From the NCBI RefSeq assembly GCF_000023785.1, contig NC_012982.1, forward strand, positions 1,054,001 through 1,118,000: a stretch of DNA of 64,000 nt, written 5' to 3'. The notes under the pieces are model-generated. The model made no database searches, had not been told where the DNA came from, and saw nothing but the letters and a program-made list of their open reading frames with translations. The number at the start of each line of letters is the position of its first letter. Positions within the stretch are counted from its first letter, which is position 1. The position numbers and the translations under genes were made by a program. Of the stretch, positions 26,668 to 35,824 are shown piece after piece. This stretch comes from Hirschia baltica ATCC 49814 (GTDB lineage Bacteria > Pseudomonadota > Alphaproteobacteria > Caulobacterales > Hyphomonadaceae).

Positions 26668-26955
26668 ATGAAGTTCTTCATCATTAACAGCTTTCGCAGC
26701 CTTGTTTACATCGCATATTTTGCGGTAATCATTGTGTTTGCACTCGGTACTTACATTGAACGACAAACTGTAAATCAGACATTTTTTGATCTGGTAGGTC
26801 GTCGTCTAACTGAAACAGGCGAAGGTTTGGTTGCCGTGTTGTCTGGTTTGGCTGTCGGATGGTTTGTTGCAACAATCTTGTGTGGATTGATCGTGACATT
26901 GCTCGATATTCGCGACGACATTAATGATCGCTTGCCAGACGCGCGCGATAATTAA
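26668..26955 (+). CDS. Small two-span membrane protein, hypothetical
   Basis: 95 residues; family not recognised. Two hydrophobic segments, about residues 12-28 (LVYIAYFAVIIVFALGTYI) and 55-80 (LVAVLSGLAVGWFVATILCGLIVTLLDI), with a short soluble loop between them and an acidic tail. A strong terminator follows 25 bases later, so it appears to be a single-gene or end-of-operon transcript. Coding status is supported by frame length, codon use and the terminator. Confidence 0.72.
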   Translation: MKFFIINSFRSLVYIAYFAVIIVFALGTYIERQTVNQTFFDLVGRRLTETGEGLVAVLSGLAVGWFVATILCGLIVTLLDIRDDINDRLPDARDN

Positions 26956-26979
26956 TTTATTCCACTATTCGGTTCTCGA

Positions 26980-27013
26980 TAAAACCTACTACTGTTTGCG
27001 TAGTAGGTTTTTT
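26980..27013 (+). terminator. Strong rho-independent terminator
   Basis: AAACCTACTAC (26980-26990) pairs perfectly with GTAGTAGGTTT (26998-27008) around a 7-base loop, and eight T residues run through and past the end of the stem. Confidence 0.92.
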
Positions 27014-27111
27014 TTGTTTGTGAAACTGAAAAATATCAGTTGATAGAGAAGAATAGCTTGTCATGCTTATGTCAGCTTTAGAAACTACATTAGCTTAGAA
27101 AGTTGAGTCGC

Positions 27112-27843
27112 ATGGACAGCAATATCTCAATAAAGATTAATCCAGACATTGATATTAAAAAATATGCGGCGCTTTATGAAGAGCGGGGTATTGTTCAGAT
27201 ACCTGATTTCTTTGAAACAAATATAGCTGAAATGCTGTTTAAGTTGTTTGCAACCCAAGTGAATTGGCGGGTTTTATATACCAATGAAAGAAATATGCCA
27301 GTTGAGCATGCTTATGCTGATTGGTTAAAAATGCCGGAAAATGATCGCAACTTATTATTGAATGATGTGTTGTTGAGGGCGCGAGAAAACCGTGGATACT
27401 TATATGATTTTTATCCCATGGTACGAGCGAAACAAAATGGTTGGGATCCAGGTCACACAATTCACAAACTCACGGATTTCATAAATAGCGACATATTTCT
27501 CGATATTGGTCGCAAGCTGACAAATACACCTCACATCATTCGTGCGGATGCGGCAGCCTGTCGATATAATCCAGGTCATTATCTCACCCGTCATTTGGAT
27601 TTTGGTAAAAATAACGAACGTCGGGCAGCTTATGTTTTGGGTTTATCAAAAATATGGCAACCTGATTGGGGGGGCTTATTACTATTTTTGAATAAAAAAC
27701 AGGATGTCGAACAAGGACTTTTACCACGTTTCAATAATCTAACGGTCTTTGATACAAAATTTCTTCATTCCGTTTCTCAAGTTTCATCTTTTGCTGCATT
27801 ACCCCGTTTTACAGTATCGGGGTGGTTTCGAGATAAAGGCTAG
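27112..27843 (+). CDS. 2-oxoglutarate/Fe(II)-dependent oxygenase
   Basis: 243 residues from the ATG at 27112 (a TTG 9 bases earlier is possible). The C-terminal half has the prolyl-4-hydroxylase-like double-stranded beta-helix: iron ligands His and Asp in HYLTRHLDFGK, the distal His in FDTKFLHSVSQV, and the 2-oxoglutarate-binding Arg in LPRFTVSGWF. The N-terminal part, starting with the FEERGIVQIPDFF-like block, matches 2OG-Fe oxygenases of the proline-hydroxylase group often seen in marine bacteria. The substrate is unknown. It is followed after 1 base by an NTF2-like gene, so the two are translated together. Confidence 0.87.
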   Translation: MDSNISIKINPDIDIKKYAALYEERGIVQIPDFFETNIAEMLFKLFATQVNWRVLYTNERNMPVEHAYADWLKMPENDRNLLLNDVLLRARENRGYLYDFYPMVRAKQNGWDPGHTIHKLTDFINSDIFLDIGRKLTNTPHIIRADAAACRYNPGHYLTRHLDFGKNNERRAAYVLGLSKIWQPDWGGLLLFLNKKQDVEQGLLPRFNNLTVFDTKFLHSVSQVSSFAALPRFTVSGWFRDKG

Positions 27844-27844
27844 G

Positions 27845-28225
27845 ATGTTGTTTGAAAATCAAGGTAGAAAAAATATAGGTATAATTGAAGCTTGGGTGGA
27901 TGCTTTCAATAGGGCCGATGCGCAATTGCTAGCTTCGCTATACGCGGAAGGCGCAACAAACCATTTAATGATGCAGCAGCCTGTTATCGGGCGTTCGAAC
28001 ATAAGAGAAGCTTTTCAGCAAGAGTTTGAAGAAGCGCAGATGTTTTGTATTATCGAGAAAATAGAAGGCGAAAATCACTGGGCAACGCTTGAATGGAAAG
28101 ATCCCAATGGTCTCAAAGGGCATGGGTATTTTGAGATCAAGGACGAGAAAATCGTGTTTCAGCGTGGGTATTGGGATAAATTGTCATTTCTACATTTTCA
28201 TAGTCCTAACCAATCTCGCAATTAG
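27845..28225 (+). CDS. NTF2-like / SnoaL-like protein
   Basis: 126 residues from the ATG at 27845; the frame is open further upstream but overlaps the oxygenase and lacks family similarity. The core IEAWVDAFNRADAQLLASLYAEGATNHLMMQQPVIGRSNIREAF fits the SnoaL-like NTF2 fold (cone-shaped ligand pocket), and the second half WATLEWKDPNGLKGHGYFEIKDEKIVFQRGYWDK is the usual curved sheet. Such proteins act as small-molecule isomerases, hydrolases or binding partners. It is coupled to the oxygenase gene, and a shared pathway is inference. Confidence 0.8.
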   Translation: MLFENQGRKNIGIIEAWVDAFNRADAQLLASLYAEGATNHLMMQQPVIGRSNIREAFQQEFEEAQMFCIIEKIEGENHWATLEWKDPNGLKGHGYFEIKDEKIVFQRGYWDKLSFLHFHSPNQSRN

Positions 28226-28340
28226 CGCACAGTGAATGGACGGAGAATGATCAAAGAAATGCAATTGTAGATCAAAAAAAATGCATTCAAATTTATTTGG
28301 CGCGTTGTAGTTTTTAGCTGTCCGGTCCATACCGTTAATC

Positions 28341-29681
28341 ATGACACAAGAAAATAAAGCAGACATTTTATCATCCCTCATTGAAGCTACTATCAAAGCC
28401 GGCGCTGATGCGGCAGATGCTAGCTTGGCAACGAGCGAAAGCTTGAGCGTTGAGGTTCGCAATGGTGCCCTTGAGGGGGTGGAGCGTGAAGAAGCAGGCG
28501 GCGTATCGCTGCGTGCGTTGGTTGGTCAACGTCAGGCGCATGTGTCGGGTTCAGATATGTCTCCAGATGGCTTAAAGGCTATGGTGGAGCGCGTTGTGGC
28601 AATGGCCAAAGCGGCACCTGAAGATAAATATTGTGGTATTACGCCAGCAGATGAAATCGCGACTGAATATGTGAATCTTATGCTTGAAGGCGATGAATGT
28701 CCCTCAGCTGATTTGCTAAAGGAACGAGCGTTGGAAGCTGAAGCTGCTGCGCTTGAAGTGTCTGGTGTTCAACAAACTGGTCATGCTGGCGCAACATGGA
28801 GCGCATCGACAGGGTATGTTGCGGCTTCCAATGGTTTTTCGGCAATGAAAGTTGGTGGATCAACATCTGTTGCTGTGATGGCTATCGCTCAAAAAGATGG
28901 AGCGATGGAACGTGATTATGACAGTTGGGCAAAACGTAAATATGCAGATATGCCGACACCAGCTTCAGTTGGATTGTCAGCGGGGCAGCGCGCTGTTGCG
29001 CGATTGGGTGCGCAAAAAATAAAGTCTCAGACCGCAGCAATTATTTACGATAACCGTCTCTCCAGTCGGCTGATATCATCTTTTGTCAGTGCTATATCTG
29101 GGCCTGCTGTCGCACGCGGTGTGTCTTTCTTGAAAGATAAAATGGGCGAGCAGGTTTTTGCTGCAGGGGTTGATATCATTGATAATCCACTGGAAATTTC
29201 TGGTTGGGGGTCTCGTTGGTTTGATGGTGAAGGGCGACCTGTATCAAAAAAGAAATTGATTGATGATGGTGTGCTCACCCAGTGGCTCTTGTCTGGTCCA
29301 TCAGCTAAACAGTTGGGATTGAAACCCAATGGAATGGCTTCTTCTGGATTTGGTGACCCTCCGGGCGTGACCACAACCAATTTAAACCTTGCTGCTGGTG
29401 AATTAGATCAGGCCGGATTAATGAAACAAGCAGGAAGTGGCTTGCTTGTGACAGATATGTTTGGCCCTTCGATCAACTCAAATACAGGTGATTATTCTGT
29501 TGGGGTATCTGGTTTCTGGTTTGAAGGTGGTGATATTGTTCACCCTGTATCTGAAGTAACCATAGCGGGTGATTTGCCATCCATGTTTAAAAGACTAATT
29601 CCTGGCTCAGACCTTGAAAACCGTGGGTCGACAAATGCGCCAAGTATTCTCATTGATGGGATGTCGCTTGCCGGACTCTAA
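28341..29681 (+). CDS. pmbA: Metalloprotease TldE/PmbA subunit
   Basis: 446 residues of the TldD/PmbA family. PmbA (TldE) pairs with TldD to form a heterodimeric protease that processes peptides such as microcin precursors and degrades CcdA in E. coli. It lacks the HExxxH zinc motif, which is carried by TldD, as expected for this subunit. Visible blocks: VRNGALEGVEREEAGGVSLRALVG near the N-terminus, the C-terminal GLLVTDMFGPSINSNTGDYSVGVSGFWFEGGDIVHPVSEVTIAG. The partner tldD is at 42.6-44.0 kb on the other strand. The cysQ-DUF4170 gene overlaps its 3' end. Confidence 0.95.
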   Translation: MTQENKADILSSLIEATIKAGADAADASLATSESLSVEVRNGALEGVEREEAGGVSLRALVGQRQAHVSGSDMSPDGLKAMVERVVAMAKAAPEDKYCGITPADEIATEYVNLMLEGDECPSADLLKERALEAEAAALEVSGVQQTGHAGATWSASTGYVAASNGFSAMKVGGSTSVAVMAIAQKDGAMERDYDSWAKRKYADMPTPASVGLSAGQRAVARLGAQKIKSQTAAIIYDNRLSSRLISSFVSAISGPAVARGVSFLKDKMGEQVFAAGVDIIDNPLEISGWGSRWFDGEGRPVSKKKLIDDGVLTQWLLSGPSAKQLGLKPNGMASSGFGDPPGVTTTNLNLAAGELDQAGLMKQAGSGLLVTDMFGPSINSNTGDYSVGVSGFWFEGGDIVHPVSEVTIAGDLPSMFKRLIPGSDLENRGSTNAPSILIDGMSLAGL

Positions 29682-30819
29682 AAACACTGCTGCTTCCTTA
29701 GAAGATGATCTCATTCTTTTGCGTGATGTTGCGAAGGAAGCAGGTGAGTTGGCGTTAACTTGGTTTCAAAAAGGCGCTAAAAAATGGGACAAATCACCCA
29801 ATAACCCTGTGACACAGGCTGATATTGAGGTGAATGACCGCATAGCGCTTCGATTGCTTTCTCAACGGCCAACTTATGGATGGCTATCTGAAGAAACGAA
29901 AGATGATTCTGATAATCGTGATATGGGGCGTGTGTTCGTTGTCGACCCTATTGATGGCACAAAAGCGTTCATTGCAGGTCAGCCATATTTTTGTGTGTCT
30001 ATAGCGTTGCTTTACAATGATGAATCCGTTGCGGGTGTCATTTACAATCCATCCACAGATGAAATGTTTGAAGCTAGCAAGGGCGGCGGCGCATTTTTGA
30101 ATGGTGAGCCTATTTATGCTTCTGGTGCACAGGAAATTGTTGATTGTAAGATGATTGGACATCCAACGCAGTTTCAGCCTTACCCTGAATATCCAGATTG
30201 GCTTTGGCCCAAATTGCAATTAGCCGATCCTATTCCAAACGCCGTCGCCTATAGAATAGCGTTGGTTGCAAGTGGGCAATGGGATGCTGTGGTGGCTTTG
30301 AGCAATAAGTGTGATTGGGATTTAGCGGCGGCAACATTGATACTCAAAGAGGCAGGTGGGCAGTGTACTGACCATAAAGGGCGCGAATTTGTATTCAATG
30401 GTCGTATACCGGTCCAGAGAAGCGTAGTTGGCGCTGGCAAAAACTTGCATCCATTGCTAATAGACAAAGTACGAGTCGCCCCGATACCTGATCCTAAAGA
30501 GGAAAAGCTTGTCGGTACGGCACATCAAAACATAAATCGAGCAAAAACGAAGTTGGATCCTATGAACACATCAGCACCAAAATCCAGTTCCCAATTATTG
30601 CACCTGGTCATCGGTGGAGAATTAAAAGATGTCACCGGTATCGAGTTTGAAGATCTCAAAGCTGTAGAATTTGTGGGTGCATTCGGGTCGCATGAAGAGG
30701 CTTACAATGCATGGAAAGCAGCAGCTCAACGTACTGTTGATAATGCCGAGATGCGTTTCTTTATTCTGCATGCTCACCGTTTGATGGACCCAGAAACTGG
30801 TCATTCACACGACGTTTAG
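29656..30819 (+). CDS. cysQ: CysQ-like 3'(2'),5'-bisphosphate nucleotidase fused to DUF4170
   Basis: 387 residues from the ATG at 29656, overlapping pmbA by 26 bases; a TTG at 29668 is an alternative. Residues about 10-275 form an inositol-monophosphatase-like enzyme, with the metal sites in SEETKDD, VDPIDGTKAFI and WDLAAATLILKEAGG. Such proteins hydrolyse 3'-phosphoadenosine 5'-phosphate or inositol phosphates. From about residue 310 to the end lies a complete DUF4170 domain: LLHLVIGGELKDVTGIEFEDL, then AQRTVDNAEMRFFILHAHRLMDPETG. DUF4170 is normally a separate small gene directly after this phosphatase in alphaproteobacteria; here the frame is continuous across a linker of about 35 residues. 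An internal ATG at about 30562 is just where the separate gene would begin. Confidence 0.88.
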   Translation: MGCRLPDSKNTAASLEDDLILLRDVAKEAGELALTWFQKGAKKWDKSPNNPVTQADIEVNDRIALRLLSQRPTYGWLSEETKDDSDNRDMGRVFVVDPIDGTKAFIAGQPYFCVSIALLYNDESVAGVIYNPSTDEMFEASKGGGAFLNGEPIYASGAQEIVDCKMIGHPTQFQPYPEYPDWLWPKLQLADPIPNAVAYRIALVASGQWDAVVALSNKCDWDLAAATLILKEAGGQCTDHKGREFVFNGRIPVQRSVVGAGKNLHPLLIDKVRVAPIPDPKEEKLVGTAHQNINRAKTKLDPMNTSAPKSSSQLLHLVIGGELKDVTGIEFEDLKAVEFVGAFGSHEEAYNAWKAAAQRTVDNAEMRFFILHAHRLMDPETGHSHDV

Positions 30820-30851
30820 GATGTGCGGCCCTATAATTGAAGGGCCTTATT

Positions 30852-32630
30852 ATGGCTAAACCAGACAATAAACTCTTACGTCGCTTCGCCTCTGATTGGA
30901 TGGCGAAGCATTGGCGTTTGTTCGCTTTAGGGGCTCTATTTTCGGCTATAACAGCGCTTGCCGTTGCCAGTTATGGTTTGATGGTGAAGACGGGGCTTGA
31001 TTGGCTCAGTGCGAGTGAACATGGTCAGGGCATGGTCAAAATTCCATTGCTCAATCTGTCCGTACCATCTGGAAAAATGATCTGGCTATTGCCGTGTGCT
31101 GTGGTGGGATTTGCAATGATACGTTCTATTTCATTGTACACGCAAACTATATTGAATAATTCCGCTGTTCAAAAAGGCTTAGTAAGTGTGCAGGATGCGC
31201 TGTTCAGTCGTTTGATTGAAGGTGATTATCAGCGCTTAACTGCAGCTGCATCGGGTGAATTTGTTTCTCAATTTATCAATGACATGAATCTTGTTCGTGA
31301 AGCATCTTTACGTGTAGCGACAAACTTGATTAAGGGCATTCTTACCGTTCTGGCGTGTGTTGCGACCATGTTTTGGTATGATTGGGCTTTGGCTTTGATG
31401 GTCTTGGTTGTCTACCCGATTGCATTTGCGCCTGTCGTGCAGATTGGTAATAGGCTTCGTAAAGTTTCCAAGGCTGCGCAGCAGCAAACGGGTGAAATGA
31501 CGGCTTTGCTCAATGAAGGTTTTCAGGGGGGGCGAACCTCTAAAGCTTTTAATCTTGAAGCTTATCAGAATGCGCGTGCTCATGCGGGTTTCCTTGAGCG
31601 GGCCAGATTATACCTTAAAGTGTTGCGCTCTAAAGCGCTTGTAGATCCATTATTAGAGGTCGTTGGCGGGGCAGCATTAGCGGGAGTGTTTGCTTTTACA
31701 GGTTGGCGCATCATGAATGGTGAAGCCACAGTAGGTGATTTTGGTGGATTTATCGCAGCTATTGGTGCCGCTTCTCCTGAGGTGCGTGCACTTGGGACGC
31801 TAAATTCTGTGACAAATGAGGGGTTGGCGGCACTAGATCGTATCTATGCTGTGCTGGACGCACCCGATGAAGTTGCAGATAAAGCCGATGCGACAAAGCT
31901 TGAAAACATTGAAGGCAGAATAGCTTTTGACAATGTATTTTTCTCTTATGGTGATCAGCCAGTTCTAAATGGTTTGAGCTTTTCAGCAGAGAAGGGACAG
32001 ACGATTGCGTTGGTTGGCCCATCCGGGGCAGGTAAATCGACTGTTTTTAATATGGCGCTTCGTTTGTATGATGCGGCCAATGGTCATGTTTTACTGGATG
32101 ATATCGATGTGCGCCATTTAGAGCGCCATAATTTACGGTCTCATATGTCGCTTGTGTCTCAAGATGCGTTTTTGTTTGATGACACGCTGAGAACAAATAT
32201 TAAGCTAGGGAAGATGGATGCAAGTGAGGCTGAAATCATTGTTGCGATGGAGGGGGCCGCTTGTGATTTTGTGCATGATTTGCCCGATGGATTAGATACA
32301 CGCGCAGGTGAAGGTGGTCGTAATCTTTCAGGTGGCCAAAGACAGCGTATTGCGATAGCCCGTGCCATTTTAAAAGACGCGCCTATTTTATTATTGGATG
32401 AAGCAACGAGCGCGTTGGATGCTTCATCAGAAGCCAAAGTACAAAAAGCACTGGAAACATTATCCCACGGGCGCACAACGTTGATTATTGCGCATCGGTT
32501 ATCAACGGTGAGATCGGCCGATAAAATATTCGTGCTTGATAAGGGCCGTGTGGTCGAAGAGGGGGATCACGAAACCCTCATGCAGAAAAATGCAGTTTAT
32601 GCTGAGCTAGTCAAACTGCAATTATCCTAG
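30852..32630 (+). CDS. MsbA-like ABC exporter (fused permease and ATPase)
   Basis: 592 residues from the ATG at 30852. Residues about 20-310 are the six-span ABC exporter membrane domain. The ATPase domain has Walker A GPSGAGKST, signature LSGGQ, Walker B ILLLDEATSALD and the switch His in IIAHRLSTV. This is the ABCB/MsbA half-transporter class, and its position after pmbA-cysQ-DUF4170, a neighbourhood tied to lipid A genes in alphaproteobacteria, suggests lipid A flipping. A peptide or drug exporter cannot be excluded. It ends 1 base before the convergent DsbA-like gene. Confidence 0.88.
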   Translation: MAKPDNKLLRRFASDWMAKHWRLFALGALFSAITALAVASYGLMVKTGLDWLSASEHGQGMVKIPLLNLSVPSGKMIWLLPCAVVGFAMIRSISLYTQTILNNSAVQKGLVSVQDALFSRLIEGDYQRLTAAASGEFVSQFINDMNLVREASLRVATNLIKGILTVLACVATMFWYDWALALMVLVVYPIAFAPVVQIGNRLRKVSKAAQQQTGEMTALLNEGFQGGRTSKAFNLEAYQNARAHAGFLERARLYLKVLRSKALVDPLLEVVGGAALAGVFAFTGWRIMNGEATVGDFGGFIAAIGAASPEVRALGTLNSVTNEGLAALDRIYAVLDAPDEVADKADATKLENIEGRIAFDNVFFSYGDQPVLNGLSFSAEKGQTIALVGPSGAGKSTVFNMALRLYDAANGHVLLDDIDVRHLERHNLRSHMSLVSQDAFLFDDTLRTNIKLGKMDASEAEIIVAMEGAACDFVHDLPDGLDTRAGEGGRNLSGGQRQRIAIARAILKDAPILLLDEATSALDASSEAKVQKALETLSHGRTTLIIAHRLSTVRSADKIFVLDKGRVVEEGDHETLMQKNAVYAELVKLQLS

Positions 32631-32631
32631 A

Positions 32632-33312
32632 TTACGCAGGCTCTTCGGGAATATTTGGCCCTGCTTCAACTTGCTCCAAGAAAATTACGAGCGCGGACAC
32701 TTCTTGTGCGCCTTGGATCGCATATTTGCCATTTGCGATAAAGGTTGGAACACCTGAAACACCAAGATTGCGGAAGAATGCTTCTTCTTCTTGTAGAGAT
32801 TTTACATCCGCGTCTTCGCCAAGGAGTTTTTCAATCACTTCAGGGATGAGGCCGATTTGTTCTGACAAGCTTAATAATGTCTGCGTGTCGTTGAGATCTT
32901 TGTGGCGCTTGAAGTATGCATGAAAAAATGCTTCGGCGGCTTTGGGGCCTAATGATTTCCCATCTACACTTTGACCTTGTGCCCAGCGGATAATGCGGTG
33001 AGCGTTGAATGTGTTTGCGCGTTTGGGGATTCCATCAAAACGAAAGGGGATGTTTTCAGCTTGGCCTGCAGCTTCCAAGTGTTCGCGCATTTGGGTCCAT
33101 TTATTGTCGGATGATGTGTCTCCAAACTTGTTGCGCATATACTCTTTATAATCGACACCTTCTGGCGCAACATTGGCATCGAGCTGGAAAGGACGCATAT
33201 TTAACGTGACTTTATCACTTCCAAAAATCTCAATCGCGGCCTCTACGCGGCGCAGTCCCAGCCAGCACCATGGGCATACGACATCGGACACCATATCTAA
33301 ATTAATTGTCAT
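32632..33312 (-). CDS. DsbA-family FrnE-like oxidoreductase
   Basis: 226 residues without a signal peptide, so cytoplasmic. The thioredoxin-fold active site is CPWC in VSDVVCPWCWLGLRR close to the N-terminus, and the cis-Pro region is GVSGVPTFIANGKYAIQGAQ. The long helical insert and overall length fit the FrnE / 2-hydroxychromene-2-carboxylate isomerase-like group of DsbA proteins. It probably acts as a disulfide oxidoreductase or isomerase; the substrate is unknown. It stands alone and converges on the ABC exporter gene. Confidence 0.88.
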   Translation of the reverse strand: MTINLDMVSDVVCPWCWLGLRRVEAAIEIFGSDKVTLNMRPFQLDANVAPEGVDYKEYMRNKFGDTSSDNKWTQMREHLEAAGQAENIPFRFDGIPKRANTFNAHRIIRWAQGQSVDGKSLGPKAAEAFFHAYFKRHKDLNDTQTLLSLSEQIGLIPEVIEKLLGEDADVKSLQEEEAFFRNLGVSGVPTFIANGKYAIQGAQEVSALVIFLEQVEAGPNIPEEPA

Positions 33313-33533
33313 ATTTCTTGGCCTTCTAGGATAGACAAATTGGGGATTTCAGCGTTTCATGTTAACTATAAACGAGCGGATTGGGGGACTTTTCTTTGGT
33401 TTTTCCGCAGAAAAGTAAAATTCGAACAAGCAAGAGGAATGGTTAAAATGCTTCCTCCGAAAGAGAATTTGACGCGTAGCGTATCAAGAAAAGATATAGC
33501 GTTCTGAAGCCTATTTCCAAGAGAGGATTAGTC

Positions 33534-34052
33534 ATGCGGTCGTTTTTATTGGCTTTTTTGAGTACTATTTGTCTAACATCGCTTATTGCTTGCGGCACTG
33601 AGGCGAAGCAATCCGAACGTGTCATGTTTCAAGATAAGCCCGAAAAAGTGCGCGCTGTCGGTCTAAGAAGCAATTTGGATCCTTTTACTGTGGCGATAGG
33701 TGCTGAGCGTTGGAATGTCATTATCGGTAAAGCGAGATCTGCGCTTGAGCTAAAACATTCTACTCCTTCTGAGGATGATTTGGTTCGAATTGATTTGGCG
33801 CTTCGTGCAGGGGTGCGCGACCTGTTAGAGCTGCGCGATGCACTATGTTTGGCGAATGAAAAGCCAATTGAGACATGTGTGGCGATCGAAATTCCTGAAT
33901 GGGCTGCTACTCCGCCCAATACTGTCACCTCACTCATAGAATATGAAGCGCGCTCTCAATGGTTAGGAGAAGCGGCTAATAATCTTAGTGCGATTGGTTG
34001 TGAAGCCGGCCGTGAAGTAAGCAATGATGAGTATTTGTGCGCCGTTGAATAA
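33534..34052 (+). CDS. Hypothetical lipoprotein
   Basis: 172 residues; family not recognised. The signal peptide MRSFLLAFLSTICLTS ends in the lipobox LIAC, so the mature protein starts at Cys20. The body is mostly helical and acidic, with four further cysteines (LCLAN, IETC, IGC, YLC) that could form two disulfides in the periplasm. The ribosome site AAGAGAGGA precedes the ATG. It ends 20 bases before the convergent msrB. Confidence 0.75.
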   Translation: MRSFLLAFLSTICLTSLIACGTEAKQSERVMFQDKPEKVRAVGLRSNLDPFTVAIGAERWNVIIGKARSALELKHSTPSEDDLVRIDLALRAGVRDLLELRDALCLANEKPIETCVAIEIPEWAATPPNTVTSLIEYEARSQWLGEAANNLSAIGCEAGREVSNDEYLCAVE

Positions 34053-34071
34053 GCGCACAAATCAAAGACCA

Positions 34072-34674
34072 TCAAGAAAGATCAGCTTCGGGTACAAAGA
34101 CAAGCGCGTCACCATTATTGCACCAACGTTTGCCGGTTGGCTTAGGTCCGTCATCAAAGACATGTCCTTGGTGGCCGCCGCAGCGAGAGCAATGGTATTC
34201 TGTTCGGGTATAGAATAATTTGCGATCTGCTTTGGTCTTTAAACGGCCAGGAATGGCATCTGAGAAACTTGGCCATCCTGTGCCTGAATTATATTTTTGG
34301 TCAGAGGTGAACAATATTTGCCCGCATCCTGCACAAGCAAACCAACCATCCCGTTTCTCGTCGTTTAAAGAGCTTGAGAAAGGGCGCTCGGTCGCTTCGT
34401 TGCGCAATATTTTGTATGCGTCTTCACTAAGTCTATCGCGCCAATCGGCTTTTGTTAGATTTTGCCATTGATTTTGACTAAGTGTGTCAAAACCCGGAGC
34501 GGTTTTGGGAGCATCGCTCGTTGCGTGACTGGTATCTGCATCTGTCGTTTGTGGGTCTTTGCCAAAACCGTTTGCAACGAGTGCACCGCTTGTGAAGACT
34601 GCGCCGCCGCCTAAAAAGACAAAAGCACTACGTCTGGAAAGCCAAAAGGCTTTATTTTTGTCTGAATGTGTCAT
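34072..34674 (-). CDS. msrB: Peptide-methionine (R)-S-oxide reductase, exported
   Basis: Reduces methionine-R-sulfoxide in proteins. 200 residues. The N-terminus (LSRRSAFVFLGGGAVFTSGALVANG) looks like a twin-arginine-type signal, pointing to a periplasmic or membrane-anchored enzyme. The MsrB domain (about 70-198) has both zinc CxxC pairs (FACAGCGQ and HCSRCGGH), the block NSGTGWPSFSDAI, GHVFDDGPKPTGKRW and the catalytic Cys in KRWCNNGDALVF. The usual RYCxNS is RWCNNG here, a mild variation next to the active cysteine. Confidence 0.93.
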   Translation of the reverse strand: MTHSDKNKAFWLSRRSAFVFLGGGAVFTSGALVANGFGKDPQTTDADTSHATSDAPKTAPGFDTLSQNQWQNLTKADWRDRLSEDAYKILRNEATERPFSSSLNDEKRDGWFACAGCGQILFTSDQKYNSGTGWPSFSDAIPGRLKTKADRKLFYTRTEYHCSRCGGHQGHVFDDGPKPTGKRWCNNGDALVFVPEADLS

Positions 34675-34749
34675 GCCAACATGATGACTTATCTATTGGT
34701 AAACTTCCAAACAATTGATTGTGAATGGGCTAAAGTGATCCAATTGCGC

Positions 34750-35775
34750 TTATTCTACGTGAAGCCTTAAGGCGTTGCCGCCGAATAATTCTTGATACTC
34801 GGGACGTAGATCGAGATGGAAAATTTCCTGCTCAACAATGATTGTATATGGCCCCTCAACATATGGTCCAAGCGTGTAGGGGGCGAACATGAATAATATA
34901 CCGCCAAATTTTTGATCAATATCTGAACTTGTCAGTGCGATTTCAGCACCAAAAATGCGTTCTTTCATTCTGTTGGAAGCACATTCAATTGGCTCACCAT
35001 CAATGGTGGTTTCGCCTATGCGTTCAATTTTAGCTTGTTTCAATTGCTCACAAGCGGCAATAGCCAATGCGGGTGAAATACCGATTCGTGGATGAAACAG
35101 ATTTTCCAGATTTATTGATTTTCCGGTATCTATTTCAGCGATAAGTCCTTGCCAATTCAAATTGGGGTGGGCACCGCCAGTATAGCTATATTCGCGCCCT
35201 TTGGCTGAGACGATATTGCCGCTGCGCTGAATTTCAGCAAATTGAATATCGACATCCCAAGGGTGAAATGTCAGGTCATTTGCAAGTGCCGTTTCTTTTG
35301 CTTCGATTGCATCGGCTTTGAGGCGATCGCGATAGCTTCCAATTTTTTTCATTATAGGAAGATAGGCGGGTTCTTCACTGCTTCCTGTTGGAAACCGTGC
35401 TTCAAATTCAATTTCAGGTAAATCCAGCCGCATATTTTCCGCATATCGGTTTGCTCCGGGGCGGGGTGCAATAGGGGTGGCCTCTATTGAAGGTGTTGCT
35501 TCTGCAACATCTTTATCGTCTGTTTTGGGAACAACCGATGAAGGCGTGACGTTTTGCACCGGCTTTTCGGGTGTTGTTTGCGTGTTTGTCTTGCCGGAAG
35601 TCGCTATCGTGCTGTCTTTATCAGTTTCAATAGTGGGGCCGGTGTGCAGCTGATGAGCACCGTTAGAAGCACCGCCAATAATTGTAAACAGAGCTGTGAT
35701 TAAAGCTGTCGAGATTGCAATCGTTATGGACAGAGCTTCATCGCCGAACAAGCCTTTGGATTTTTTCACAGCCAT
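34750..35775 (-). CDS. Membrane-anchored DUF3298/RsiV-like domain protein
   Basis: 341 residues. One membrane segment near residues 15-38 (ITIAISTALITALFTIIGGA), then a low-complexity Thr/Pro/Glu-rich linker to about residue 105, then a soluble domain. The domain has EYSYTGGAHPNLNWQGLIAEIDTGKSINLENLF, a hallmark of DUF3298, preceded by a DUF4163-like part, and ends with GPYVEGPYTIIVE...LFGGNALRLHVE. Related domains occur in the RsiV anti-sigma factor and lysozyme-binding proteins, but there is no sigma factor next to it. The role is unknown. Confidence 0.78.
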   Translation of the reverse strand: MAVKKSKGLFGDEALSITIAISTALITALFTIIGGASNGAHQLHTGPTIETDKDSTIATSGKTNTQTTPEKPVQNVTPSSVVPKTDDKDVAEATPSIEATPIAPRPGANRYAENMRLDLPEIEFEARFPTGSSEEPAYLPIMKKIGSYRDRLKADAIEAKETALANDLTFHPWDVDIQFAEIQRSGNIVSAKGREYSYTGGAHPNLNWQGLIAEIDTGKSINLENLFHPRIGISPALAIAACEQLKQAKIERIGETTIDGEPIECASNRMKERIFGAEIALTSSDIDQKFGGILFMFAPYTLGPYVEGPYTIIVEQEIFHLDLRPEYQELFGGNALRLHVE

Positions 35776-35824
35776 TTTTTATTCCTATAGATCTGCTTTT
35801 GCAGTTTGTAGTGTGCACGTCCGT

